From assembly GCA_903927025.1 (NCBI GenBank), contig CAIYLG010000002.1, forward strand, positions 62,001-126,000: DNA of 64,000 nt, read 5' to 3'. Under the pieces are notes generated by a model that saw only the letters and a program-made list of their open reading frames with translations, had not been told where the DNA came from and made no database searches. Shown in pieces: positions 1 to 8,952 of the stretch (its first letter is position 1; every line of letters starts with the position of its first letter). This stretch comes from an uncultured Armatimonadota bacterium (GTDB lineage Bacteria > Armatimonadota > Fimbriimonadia > Fimbriimonadales > Fimbriimonadaceae). The position numbers were made by a program, and so were the translations under genes.

Positions 1-1469
1 CCGCGTTTGACGATCAGGCTGCGCTCTCTCCCAATGGGGAGACTCTCGCGTTCGTCTCCTCTCGTAAATTGGGCCTTGCCCATGTCTGGCTGATGGACAT
101 GAAGACGCGCCGATCGCGCCTTCTGAGCAACCAGCCGGGCAGCGGCTTTCATCCCGCCTGGTCGCCGGATGGCAAGTGGCTGGCGTTCAGTTCCGACGGC
201 GGACGCTTCGCCGGACACATGCCGGGGCGGTGGGAGAAGACTCAGTCGCTCAGCGTCTACATCGTCCGCCCGGATGGGTCAGGGCTTCGCCGGATCACCC
301 GGGGCAGAGGGGTTGCAGGTTCACCCCAGTGGTCGCCAGATGGCAAGCGAATCTTCTATTACGAAACCTCGGAAATCGGCGCGGTGTTCGCTTCTGGCGC
401 TAACGCAACCAAGGGCGCAACCCAGATCGTCTCGGTCGACGCTGCAGACGGAACGTTCGCCCAGGTCACGACCGGGGACGGGGTACGTCGCTGGCCACAG
501 CCTCTCGCCGACGGCAGCATCGCGTTCCTGGATTCTGATCCAAAGGGTTCCACGGCCCTGTGCCGTGTGAAGGATGCCGTGATCACAAAAGGCGGATTGG
601 GAGACATCCGCTCGCCGTCTTGGGCTCCCGACGGAAAGACCGTGGTCTACGCCAAGGTCTCATGGGCGGACAAATTTGAGCTACAGCCCGGTTTCTCCAT
701 GCATCCCGCATTTCAGCTGACCAGGCTTGCCAGCGGAGGATTTTTTCCAACTCCGATGCCCAACGGTGGGCGGATGGTGGTCTCGTCCAATATGCAGAGT
801 TTGGTTTCCATGAAGCCCGACGGCTCCGATCGCAAGGAAATCTTGTCTTCAACCGATAGCCTGCTGCTGTCGCCGGTGGCTTCCCCGGATGGAAAAAAGA
901 TCGCGTTCTCTCTGGGGATGTACTTTCGCCCCTCAGGGCACCCCATCGGCCAGATCGGCATCATGAATGCGGACGGGACAAACGTCCAATACAGTGGCGT
1001 TGCGAACACCAACAGCGGCTTTCCAACCTGGTCTCCGGACGGGAAGAACATCGTGTACTCGCAGGATGCCCACTTGGTCGTTTGGAATCTTGAATCGGGC
1101 CAGCGACGAAATCTGACCGTGCCCGGCGCCCAACGAGACACGTTTCCGCAGTGGTCTCCGAAAGGGGATTGGATCGCCTTTTCGAGTGATCGCGACAGCG
1201 ACGAGGACTTTAAGCTGTTCCTGATCCGGCCGGATGGCACTGGCCTGCACCGCCTGACCGACAAATCGGGCGACTCCCACTGCTCCTGGTCGCCGGATGG
1301 AGACTGGCTCATCTTCTCCAGCGCGCGGATGGGATTCAAAGACGAGCACGCCCTCTCCGAATCTCCCCAGCCCTACGGCCAACTCTTCATCATCCGCCCC
1401 GACGGCTCCGGCCTGCGCCAGATCACCGACAACAAGTGGGAAGCCGGGACGGCGATATGGATAAAGTAA
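1..1469 (+). CDS. PD40/TolB-like beta-propeller protein (5' end missing)
   Basis: The reading frame is open from base 3, so the gene begins before the window; 488 residues are visible. It contains about eight blocks of the form WSPDG followed by a hydrophobic strand (for example AWSPDGKWLAFSS and QWSPKGDWIAFSS), each spaced about 45-60 residues and often preceded by an IxRPDGSGLxxIT strand. This is the PD40/WD40-like repeat of TolB-type propellers, so the product is probably an exported or periplasmic propeller that binds protein or carbohydrate. The substrate cannot be read from the sequence. It ends 15 bases before the next gene, an esterase, so the two may be co-transcribed. A TTG at 69 is in frame but lies inside a propeller blade and is not the real start. 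Confidence 0.88.
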   Translation, partial: AFDDQAALSPNGETLAFVSSRKLGLAHVWLMDMKTRRSRLLSNQPGSGFHPAWSPDGKWLAFSSDGGRFAGHMPGRWEKTQSLSVYIVRPDGSGLRRITRGRGVAGSPQWSPDGKRIFYYETSEIGAVFASGANATKGATQIVSVDAADGTFAQVTTGDGVRRWPQPLADGSIAFLDSDPKGSTALCRVKDAVITKGGLGDIRSPSWAPDGKTVVYAKVSWADKFELQPGFSMHPAFQLTRLASGGFFPTPMPNGGRMVVSSNMQSLVSMKPDGSDRKEILSSTDSLLLSPVASPDGKKIAFSLGMYFRPSGHPIGQIGIMNADGTNVQYSGVANTNSGFPTWSPDGKNIVYSQDAHLVVWNLESGQRRNLTVPGAQRDTFPQWSPKGDWIAFSSDRDSDEDFKLFLIRPDGTGLHRLTDKSGDSHCSWSPDGDWLIFSSARMGFKDEHALSESPQPYGQLFIIRPDGSGLRQITDNKWEAGTAIWIK

Positions 1470-1484
1470 GCCCTCTCATTGACC

Positions 1485-3143
1485 ATGAAATACTCCCTCC
1501 TGCCCGTCTTCACCCTCTTAATGGCTTCAGTGCTAGCCCACGGCACTGAAGCAACGAAATCCAACGAACAGAAGACCCTGCGCGTTTTCATCTTTGCCGG
1601 ACAGTCAAACATGGTCGGCTCGGATTCTAAAGTTCAGGATATTAAACTCTTTCCGCCATTCGTGGGCCTCGATGCGCCTCAGGACAAGGTGATGTATTGC
1701 TACAACATCGGGCGCGAGGACAAGCTGACCTCAAACGGCTGGGTTCCCTTACAGCCGGTGGACAACGTGGTGGGCCCGGAGCTCAGTTTTGCCCGAAGAG
1801 TTTCGCAAGAGACGAAGGCTCCCATCGCCATCATTAAATGTGCCGCAGGAGGAACGAACCTGGGCGCAGATTGGAATCCCGACCATCCGGGTGGCTTTAA
1901 GCTGTACCCATTGGCATTGCAGCTGGTTCAATCATCCCTGGCGGAACTCGATCGACGGAAAATTCCATACCGGATCGAAGGTTTCATGTGGCATCAGGGC
2001 GAGAACGATATGTTCGACAAAGAATTCAGGCCCAACTACGGAAAGAACCTGAAGAACTTCCTAGCCAGTTGGCGACGTGACCTAAAGACACCGCATCTGA
2101 AATTCTATATTGGCGAGCTTTGTTCCAAGACGGTTTGGGGAATGGACAACCGAGAGAACATGTATGCCATCCATTTGGGGCAGAAAGCCGTCACCGAATC
2201 TGACCGGTACGCAGAATACATACCGACTTCACACGATGCTGTCGAAATTGGCGGAGGGGCAGGTCTGCATTACCACTACGGCACCTTGGGTCAGCTTGAG
2301 CATGGCGTGAACTACGCCGACGCCTACTTGCGGACGATTGGAAAGAAGCGAGCCAGCTCACAATCCCTGAGAGAATTGCCCTATCCCAAAGGAAGCCCAG
2401 TCAAGCTTTTCATCCTAGCTGGACATCGCAACATGGAGGGCGAGCGCGCCTTTACAGACGAGCTCAAGGGACTGCCCGGAAAGGAAGTCTTGGCAAAGGC
2501 GAATGCCAAAATCGCCTATAAGTTCAGCATCGGTGGCGGCTATAAATCCTCCAATGGATGGGTGCCTCTGAGCCCGGCAGGGTTCTACGACACCTTTGGC
2601 CCTGAACTTAGCTTCGGAAAGATGCTGCACGACAAGGTCTCCGGCAACATTGCGATCGCCAAATTCACAGACAGCGGTTCGCAGATAAACGATTGGACAC
2701 CTCAGGGAACAGTGGCGACGGATCGAAACGTGTATTCGAAATTCATCGCCTTCATTCAATCATCCATCAAGGAACTTCAGGCAAACGGGCATCCGGTGGA
2801 ACTGGCCGGCATCTTCTATCACGTTGGGGAGAACGACATGGCGTTTGGGCCCTATCGCAGCAACGCGAGGAAATGGCTCCAATCCATGGTCGCAAAAAGT
2901 CGTATGGATTTAGCCCTGCCTACCCTGAAGTGGTACGCCAGTCAACAGTTGCCACCCGATGAGGACGGGCTGAAGAGCATTGACGTCACTTCCAGTCTCG
3001 CCGCCTTTGCCGACGCCGATCCAGGATTCATCCTCTTAAATGCGTTCAGCCTTGCGCCTCAGCAAGACAAACTCGTGATCAATACCAAGGGCATCGTTCA
3101 ATTGGGAGAGTTGCTTGCGCAAGGATATCTCGATCACAGGTAA
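1485..3143 (+). CDS. Sialate O-acetylesterase-type (SASA) carbohydrate esterase, two domains
   Basis: 552 residues from the ATG at 1485; a TTG two codons earlier is less likely. A signal peptide ends near residue 20. Domain 1 (about 32-290) has the SGNH-type nucleophile motif FAGQSNMVG with Ser at about 41, the block MWHQGENDM near 169, and a GLHYHY segment that could supply the catalytic His. Domain 2 (about 308-550) repeats the fold, with LAGHRNMEG near 311 and FYHVGENDM near 444. There the nucleophile Ser is replaced by Arg, and no DxxH-like His is seen near the C-terminus. Domain 1 is therefore probably an active secreted deacetylase for esterified polysaccharide, and domain 2 probably a non-catalytic copy. 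The carbohydrate substrate is unknown. Confidence 0.85.
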   Translation: MKYSLLPVFTLLMASVLAHGTEATKSNEQKTLRVFIFAGQSNMVGSDSKVQDIKLFPPFVGLDAPQDKVMYCYNIGREDKLTSNGWVPLQPVDNVVGPELSFARRVSQETKAPIAIIKCAAGGTNLGADWNPDHPGGFKLYPLALQLVQSSLAELDRRKIPYRIEGFMWHQGENDMFDKEFRPNYGKNLKNFLASWRRDLKTPHLKFYIGELCSKTVWGMDNRENMYAIHLGQKAVTESDRYAEYIPTSHDAVEIGGGAGLHYHYGTLGQLEHGVNYADAYLRTIGKKRASSQSLRELPYPKGSPVKLFILAGHRNMEGERAFTDELKGLPGKEVLAKANAKIAYKFSIGGGYKSSNGWVPLSPAGFYDTFGPELSFGKMLHDKVSGNIAIAKFTDSGSQINDWTPQGTVATDRNVYSKFIAFIQSSIKELQANGHPVELAGIFYHVGENDMAFGPYRSNARKWLQSMVAKSRMDLALPTLKWYASQQLPPDEDGLKSIDVTSSLAAFADADPGFILLNAFSLAPQQDKLVINTKGIVQLGELLAQGYLDHR

Positions 3144-3242
3144 AGGCACTGATGATTCCCAGGTCAGCGAGTCGCCGATGTCGCCCGAGTCCCTCTACCT
3201 CGTCTCCGCTGAACAACTGGTTACTCGTTCAACGAACGTAAA

Positions 3243-4088
3243 ATGATTGATGTGAACTTCTCACGACCGCTTCGGTCGATCCTGTTTTCTGCTTTAGCGC
3301 TTGCTTCGGTCTGCCAGGCGCAGATTCGGGCGACACCTTCTAACCAGCGATTTGAGATTCCGGCGGTGGCTCAGATGCCTGGCTGCCCACCCGAGGGGTG
3401 GTGCGGGGAGGCGGCGCTGCAGATGATCTTTATGTACTACGGCGCGTACATCCCGCAGAAGATGATCAACGCCGCCGGGCATCCGGAGCATCCCGACCTT
3501 TGGAGCAACAACCTTGGGCCGGCAATGCAGAGCCTGGGCTTCAAGTGGGAGGACTTCTCAACCGGCGACACGGACGCGTACATCCGGAAGGTGAAGAGCT
3601 ATCTGGCGGATGGGGTCCCGGTCCTGATGGGCGTGAATGTCTACTCGAACGGCAGCGGCGGTCCCCATTTCTGCGTGGCGGCGAAGTGCGACGAGACTTC
3701 CCTGACCATCAACACCACTTGGGCGATGAAGGGCGACGTCTTTACATGGGCCAAGCTCCACACGAAGGCGGGCGGAATCTCGCTTGCCGACCCCTTCCAG
3801 GCGCTGGCGGTTCCCGCACCGGACCTGCTGGCCAACCACCGGCTCCGCCTCTATCCGACTGACCCGGCGAAGTTCTATGAGAAGCGATGCAAGCTGCGGA
3901 TGGCGGCTTCGAACCTGATCAAGGGAGCCAAGTACCAGGTCCGGCGCTATGCGTCGATGCAGCTAGCGGACGTGAATCGAGGCGGCGGCGAGATCGTGGA
4001 CGAGTTTACGGCGGACACCACTGAGTACACGAAGGACGTTGTGGTGGATCGGGATGCCGAGGTTGTCTTTGTGTTGGGGCGAGGCTAG
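3243..4088 (+). CDS. Secreted C39-like cysteine peptidase family protein
   Basis: 281 residues. The N-terminal hydrophobic stretch (about 11-26, ending CQAQ) is a signal peptide. The motif EGWCGEAALQM places the putative nucleophile Cys at 54 directly before a helix, as in papain-fold C39_2 domains. A Gly-Gly-Pro-His-Phe block supplies the likely catalytic His at about 142, and an Asn follows in LTINTTW. The C-terminal 80 residues look like a small beta domain. Bacterial C39_2 proteins are often peptidases or peptidase-like proteins of unknown substrate; there is no ABC transporter here, so bacteriocin processing is not suggested. It lies between an esterase and a GH2 gene on the same strand. 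Confidence 0.72.
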   Translation: MIDVNFSRPLRSILFSALALASVCQAQIRATPSNQRFEIPAVAQMPGCPPEGWCGEAALQMIFMYYGAYIPQKMINAAGHPEHPDLWSNNLGPAMQSLGFKWEDFSTGDTDAYIRKVKSYLADGVPVLMGVNVYSNGSGGPHFCVAAKCDETSLTINTTWAMKGDVFTWAKLHTKAGGISLADPFQALAVPAPDLLANHRLRLYPTDPAKFYEKRCKLRMAASNLIKGAKYQVRRYASMQLADVNRGGGEIVDEFTADTTEYTKDVVVDRDAEVVFVLGRG

Positions 4089-4155
4089 GCAAGGAAGGCT
4101 CAGGAACGGCCCGCCCCGAGGAGTTCCGTCTGGCTCATCTGGTACACCTGCAAAC

Positions 4156-6627
4156 GTGTCAAGCTTTTTTCGGACTGAGGCGCTGATTCGGTGGTTGGTG
4201 ACTTCGATCGGAATGGTCACCCTAGGGTTCGCGGCGCCAGGGCCCGAAATCAGCAGGGGTCGGGAGGTTCTTTCGCTCGACCAAGGATGGCGTTTCCACC
4301 TTGGAGACATTGCTCCTACCACTTTCAGGCCGAACGGCGATGAAGCCCAGGGTGGCGGGAAGGGCGGAGGGGCATGGGGTGCAGCATCACCTGCCTACGA
4401 TGACGCATCGTGGCGGGTTCTGGATCTTCCTCACGACTGGGTTGTCGAGCAGCCGTTCGATCCAAACGCAGTCCGAAATCAGGGCTACCGTCCTCGCGGA
4501 ATCGCTTGGTATCGTCGGCAATTCAGACTCGACCCGACGGCACGCGGCAGGCATCTTGAGGTTCAGCTTGATGGTGTTTCAACGCACTGTTCGGTCTGGT
4601 TCAACGGGTCGCCGGTCTATCAGAGCCAAAACGGGTACCGATCCTTTTCGATTGACATCAGTTCGATGGCGCAGTACGGCGACACTCTCAACACCCTGGC
4701 TGTGCGAGTCGATGCAGAAGCAATGGAGGGGTGGTGGTATGAAGGCGGCGGAATTTATCGCCACACCTGGCTCGTCGAGCGCAGCCCACTTCACATCGTC
4801 ACGGACGGTGTTTATGCAAACCCCGTCAGGAGTGCGGGTGGCCTCTGGAAGATCCCAGTTGAGGCACTCATCGAAAACGCGGAGAGTTCGACGTCAAATG
4901 CGCTGGTCGAAGTCGCACTGTCCGACCCACAGGGAAGAATCGTCGCACATGGCTCGTCTCGCACGATGATCGAAGCGTGGCAGCGAGTTGCCGCCAAGCT
5001 CTCGCTGTCCGTTGCTTCACCGCAGCTTTGGTCCATACAGCATCCAAACCTCTACACCGTATTCACGAAGGTCTCAGGCGGCGGAAAATCGGATTCAACA
5101 TCGACGAAATGTGGCTTTCGAACCATCCGTTTCGATGCCAAGAATGGCTTCCTTCTAAACGACCGTCGCGTTGAGCTACAAGGCGCGTGCTGCCATCAGG
5201 ACCATGCAGGCGTGGGCGTAGCAATGCCAGATTCGCTTCTGGAATTTCGATTGCGCAAGCTAAAGCAGATGGGCGCGAACGCCTACCGGTGCGCCCACAA
5301 TCCCCCCTCTAAGGAACTGCTTGATTATTGCGACCAGATGGGGATCCTCGTTATGGACGAGAACCGGCATTTCAACACCTCCGCCGAGGTCCTCGGCGAT
5401 TTGGAGTGGCTGGTACGCCGGGATCGCAACCATCCTAGTGTCATTCTTTGGTCGCTGTTCAACGAGGAGAACGCGCTGCAGGGAACCGAACAGGGCCAAC
5501 AGATGGTGCGACGCATGATGGGAGTGGTCAAAAGTCTCGACAGGACCCGACCTGTGACAGGCGCACAGAATGGCGGGCAACTTGCCGGTAGCCAGCCAAA
5601 CATGCACAACGCGGCAACAGAATTGGATGTCGTCGGAATCAACTACCAGGTAGACCTATACAAAGCGATTCGCGCCGCCTATCCGGACAAACCGATTATC
5701 AGCACGGAAGACACTTCTCAAGTGATGACTCGGGGCGCGTTTGCAACGGACTGGGGCAAACTCGCGCTCGCCTCGTATGACGATAAGTTTCCTGGCTGGA
5801 CATCAGAAAATCGGGCGGATTGGGCAGCGATCGCTCATGAGTCGTCCTTTGGTGGTGGATTTATCTGGACTGGCTTTGACTACCGAGGTGAGCCGTCTCC
5901 TTTTGCCTGGCCCGCCGTAAGCTCTTACTTCGGCTGTATGGACCTGTGCGGCTTTCCAAAAACTGCCTTCTTCATACGACAGGCACTCTGGGTGCATGAC
6001 CGCCCCGTGCTGACGCTGGTGCCGCACTGGAACTGGGCAGGCAAGGAGGGGGAGGTCATTCGGGTCATGGCGCTCAGCAACACGGATACCGTAGCGCTGT
6101 ATCTGAACGACAAGCTCATCGGCGAGAAGCCAGTCGACCCAGTCAGGATGGTGGAGTGGCAGGTGAAGTACGCTCCCGGTCGCCTGATGGCGGTCGGAAA
6201 GAAAAAGGGCGTGGAGGTAGTGCGATTCGCGGTGGAGACGACAGGCGAACCCGTAGCCCTTCGCCTGACCGCAGACCGGCCGAACCTCGGTGGAGACGGA
6301 GCGGACGCCCAGCCGATCACTGTGGAGGCCATCGACGCGGAAGGACGGCCCGTACCTACGACCAACGTAGAGGTTGAGTTTGAGATTGAAGGGCCCGGCA
6401 CCATCATTGGTGTGGGAAATGGTGACCCAACCAGTCACGAGCCGGAAAAGGGAAATCGGCGCAGATTGTTCAATGGACTCGCGCAAGTCATTCTCCAAAG
6501 TCGGCGACGTGGGACGGGGAGACTGCTCCTGCGTGCCAAAGCTACCAACCTAAGGCCTGCAACAACAACAATCGAGGTAACCGCCAGCCGTCTAGCCCCT
6601 GGGGACGGCGTCAATCGTGCCCATTAG
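4156..6627 (+). CDS. Glycoside hydrolase family 2 (beta-galactosidase-like)
   Basis: 823 residues from the GTG at 4156, chosen because it puts a signal-peptide-like segment (LIRWLVTSIGMVTLGFA) at the N-terminus; longer frames back to 4039 run into the C39 gene. Order of domains: GH2 sugar-binding jelly roll (LDQGWRFHLGD, then LPHDW), an Ig-like domain, a TIM barrel with the block YRCAHNPP, then a DUF4982-type and an Ig-like C-terminal domain. The acid/base is probably Glu437 in LFNEEN and the nucleophile Glu518 in ISTEDTS. Family members remove terminal beta-linked galactose, glucuronic acid or related sugars; the exact substrate is not determinable. Likely secreted or periplasmic. Confidence 0.9.
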   Translation: MSSFFRTEALIRWLVTSIGMVTLGFAAPGPEISRGREVLSLDQGWRFHLGDIAPTTFRPNGDEAQGGGKGGGAWGAASPAYDDASWRVLDLPHDWVVEQPFDPNAVRNQGYRPRGIAWYRRQFRLDPTARGRHLEVQLDGVSTHCSVWFNGSPVYQSQNGYRSFSIDISSMAQYGDTLNTLAVRVDAEAMEGWWYEGGGIYRHTWLVERSPLHIVTDGVYANPVRSAGGLWKIPVEALIENAESSTSNALVEVALSDPQGRIVAHGSSRTMIEAWQRVAAKLSLSVASPQLWSIQHPNLYTVFTKVSGGGKSDSTSTKCGFRTIRFDAKNGFLLNDRRVELQGACCHQDHAGVGVAMPDSLLEFRLRKLKQMGANAYRCAHNPPSKELLDYCDQMGILVMDENRHFNTSAEVLGDLEWLVRRDRNHPSVILWSLFNEENALQGTEQGQQMVRRMMGVVKSLDRTRPVTGAQNGGQLAGSQPNMHNAATELDVVGINYQVDLYKAIRAAYPDKPIISTEDTSQVMTRGAFATDWGKLALASYDDKFPGWTSENRADWAAIAHESSFGGGFIWTGFDYRGEPSPFAWPAVSSYFGCMDLCGFPKTAFFIRQALWVHDRPVLTLVPHWNWAGKEGEVIRVMALSNTDTVALYLNDKLIGEKPVDPVRMVEWQVKYAPGRLMAVGKKKGVEVVRFAVETTGEPVALRLTADRPNLGGDGADAQPITVEAIDAEGRPVPTTNVEVEFEIEGPGTIIGVGNGDPTSHEPEKGNRRRLFNGLAQVILQSRRRGTGRLLLRAKATNLRPATTTIEVTASRLAPGDGVNRAH

Positions 6628-6636
6628 AGACGATGT

Positions 6637-7116
6637 TTAGGTGTGGGAATCTGGCGTTCGCTTCATCGTCACGATTGATGCCGCTCCCAGTTCCATCTCG
6701 TAGGTGTCGGGGCCGGTGAACCTTTGACGGGCTTTGTATTGGGTTTTGGGTTTGAGGGCGTCGACGAAGTTGTATGTCATCCACCCATTGTCCAGCTTCA
6801 CGGTGCCCAGGTAGATGGTGTCGCCGTTGTGCATGTCCAGGTAGGACACGGCTTTCTTGACGGGGTCCCAGCCCATGTTTGGGTGCATGTAAAGCACGGG
6901 CTTGCCGTCCTTTGTCACGGTGCCTTCACCCCGGATCACCGTCCCTCCGGCGGCGAAGACGAAGTGATGGGTGATCTCCAAACCGTTTGGAAAGGTTCCC
7001 TTCCATGTGCCACCAACGAAGCGTTTGAGCTCCGTGAAGACGGGGCCGTTGAGGTAGGCATCCTCACTGCCCTTCAGAATCGTCGCACTCAGAATTGCGG
7101 CTGTCAATAGAACCAT
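6637..7116 (-). CDS. DUF1579-like secreted protein
   Basis: 159 residues with a short hydrophobic N-terminus (MVLLTAAILSATILKG) that could be a signal peptide. The body has the pattern of DUF1579-type lipocalin-like proteins: LKRFVGGTWKG near the start, then antiparallel strands such as HHFVFAAGGTVIRGEG, YMHPNMGWDPVKKAVSYLDMHNG-like and MELGAASIVTMKR segments. No catalytic residues are recognised. The gene is convergent with the GH2 gene, with only 9 bases between stop codons and no clear terminator hairpin there. Function unknown. Confidence 0.72.
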   Translation of the reverse strand: MVLLTAAILSATILKGSEDAYLNGPVFTELKRFVGGTWKGTFPNGLEITHHFVFAAGGTVIRGEGTVTKDGKPVLYMHPNMGWDPVKKAVSYLDMHNGDTIYLGTVKLDNGWMTYNFVDALKPKTQYKARQRFTGPDTYEMELGAASIVTMKRTPDSHT

Positions 7117-7345
7117 TTGTCACTCCAGTGTGTCGGCCAACCTCCAGCAATCTTGGGCGGCCGCCTGAATGCTACTAGTCATGACTCGCAAAAAGCCACG
7201 GGTTCACTCCAGCCTCTCGATTGTTTCATCGTTCGGCCCTTACTATTTCAGGGGTTCGCTAGAAAGGTCGATCCGTGTTGCTGTGTACGTTCATGCCATG
7301 GGAACCGCACGGAGCGGCTGTTCACGTCCGAAGCAGTCCTAACGA

Positions 7346-8673
7346 TCAGCCCCTGAGGAATGCACCCTTGTTCTCAAGCACCACTCTCACCAGGACTGCC
7401 GCGTATTCGCAGTACTTGTTGCTTCCATCCGGGTTGGTAGTCCCGTCAGGCTGAGGGTGATATCGCTCTCGCCAGAATCCGTCTTTGGCGGCTTTGCTCA
7501 CTAGGCGGGCACCCTCCACCAGCCGGGCGGTATCGCCCATTCGCCCACAGGCAAGTGCTTCCAGGTACCAGCAGCGGCCCATGGAGGCGACGTCGTTGGT
7601 CTTGGGGGAGGTTTCAAACGGGACGTTCTCGTTTTCCCATGGCTCGTACGCGAATGGCTTAGTGACGGGCAGGGTTGGCACGCTTCCCCACCAGAAAGCC
7701 TTGTCGGCACGAAGCTTTGGCCAGAGGGTTTTGGTTTGGGACCGAGTTGCCAGACCGAACGCGATGGCGGCCCAATTTGTGTCGGAGAGTCCATGAATGT
7801 CGACGGGGCCGTGGGTGGGGTGGATGTACTCGGCGAAATGGTCGCCCATCCAGAAGGCCTTGCCGAAGCTTTTGGCGAGAGCGTTTGCCTGCCTTCCCAC
7901 TGACGAGCCACCTGGGTTCTACCGGTGGCTCGTTCCAATTCGGCGACGTCCCGAAAGCCGTTCACGGCATAGCACTGGGTCACGCCGTCCCAGCCAATTC
8001 TGGGAGGAAGCTCGGTATAGAACCCAGAACCGCTCAGCAGGCCGTTGCCCGAGATTTGGGTCTGCAGGTATTCGGCGCACCTTTCCACCGAAGGCAGGTG
8101 GTCCTTCAGCCAGCCTCTGTCCTTCGTCGCTTGGTAAATCTCCTTCGCCGTCATCAGATAGCAGATTGGCCCAAGCGTGCCCAGCGGGTTCGACTCGATT
8201 TCCCAATGTCGGAACAGGCCCACCCATTGGCGGGTCTGTCGGCTGGATTCGGGAAGGCCCTCGAGCACCGGTGGTTTGTAGGTGAACTGATCGTCGGGCC
8301 ACTTCATGCCTCTCAGATAGGTGCTGCCGGGCCGAGTGTCGCCGGAGAAGATGGCGAAGGGGATGTTTCCGTCTTTCCGCTGCGAGGCGCGGACGAAGTC
8401 GAAGTAGTCCGTCACAATCCTCGTTTTGCCCAGGAGCAGGTACGCGCCCGCCATTTGCCAGGAGTCCAATCCCGGCCATGTTGTGTCGCTGCCGTACCCG
8501 CCGCCGTCGGCATTGATGTAAAAGTGGCCCGGGTAGGCCTTTTCATCAGCGGACGGGAGCATGTTCAGGCTAACCGCCGCCGCAAAGCCGGCACGGACCT
8601 CCGGATCTTTGATTTTGGAAGTCCAATCTTCGCTTTGGTGCGCCATTGCGGAAAGCGCGATGAGGGGGAGCAT
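7346..8673 (-). pseudogene. Six-hairpin (alpha/alpha barrel) glycosidase-like gene interrupted by a frameshift
   Basis: The N-terminal part runs from the ATG at 8673 (MLPLIALSAMAH, signal-like) and keeps family-like sequence to about 7895: SDTTWPGLDSWQMAGAYLLLG, FVRASQRKDGNIPFAIF, IGWDGVTQCYAVNGF. The following sequence is meaningful only in the neighbouring frame, which continues VGRQANALAKSFGKAFW and FWRERYHPQPDG to the stop at 7346. Joined across about 7890-7905, the product would be about 442 residues, a typical six-hairpin glycosidase length. A single missing base near the segment that reads RQWEGRQ explains the break. No slippery heptamer is evident, so a recent mutation or a sequencing error is more likely than programmed frameshifting. 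Activity and family number are unassigned. Confidence 0.75.
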
Positions 8674-8769
8674 CTTAGCCGGATTATGGAGGCTAATGTT
8701 TCGGTTCGATTCGGTCACGCGGTGCGTCCCGTGGACTTTTTGGCGTCTCACGGCCCGTGTTCCAGGGTA

Positions 8770-8818
8770 GTCGCTGAAGCGACAACCCTTCGCTGGATCA
8801 GGCAATCCCTGCGGGATT
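8770..8818. repeat. Two adjacent short hairpins in an intergenic region
   Basis: GTCGCT/AGCGAC (8770-8783, 2-base loop) and AATCCC/GGGATT (8804-8818, 3-base loop) are perfect inverted repeats in the 279-base gap between the SGNH gene and the frameshifted glycosidase. Neither is followed by a clear T run on the minus strand. They look like a degenerate REP-type element or a processing/termination structure. Confidence 0.45.
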
Positions 8819-8952
8819 GGGGTCTAGGGTCACGATTGTGATCGGCGTGTACGGACCTTTTCCTCCCTTTCTCAGGGCAAGGCGATACGGATTGGCTCCC
8901 ACCACCTCGGTGCCAGGGGCGCGTGTTCATTCGACACCTGACTATGCTCTGA

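Noticed and set aside
4039-4155. Longer N-terminus for the GH2 gene
   Set aside because: It would overlap the C39 gene by 50 bases and put the signal peptide 40 residues inside the protein; the GTG at 4156 fits better.
7890-7905. Programmed -1 frameshift in the glycosidase
   Set aside because: No slippery heptamer or downstream stimulatory structure is evident; mutation or sequencing error is simpler.
7675-8841. 388-codon plus-strand frame opposite the six-hairpin glycosidase
   Set aside because: It is an antisense shadow; the minus strand carries clear family motifs in two frames.
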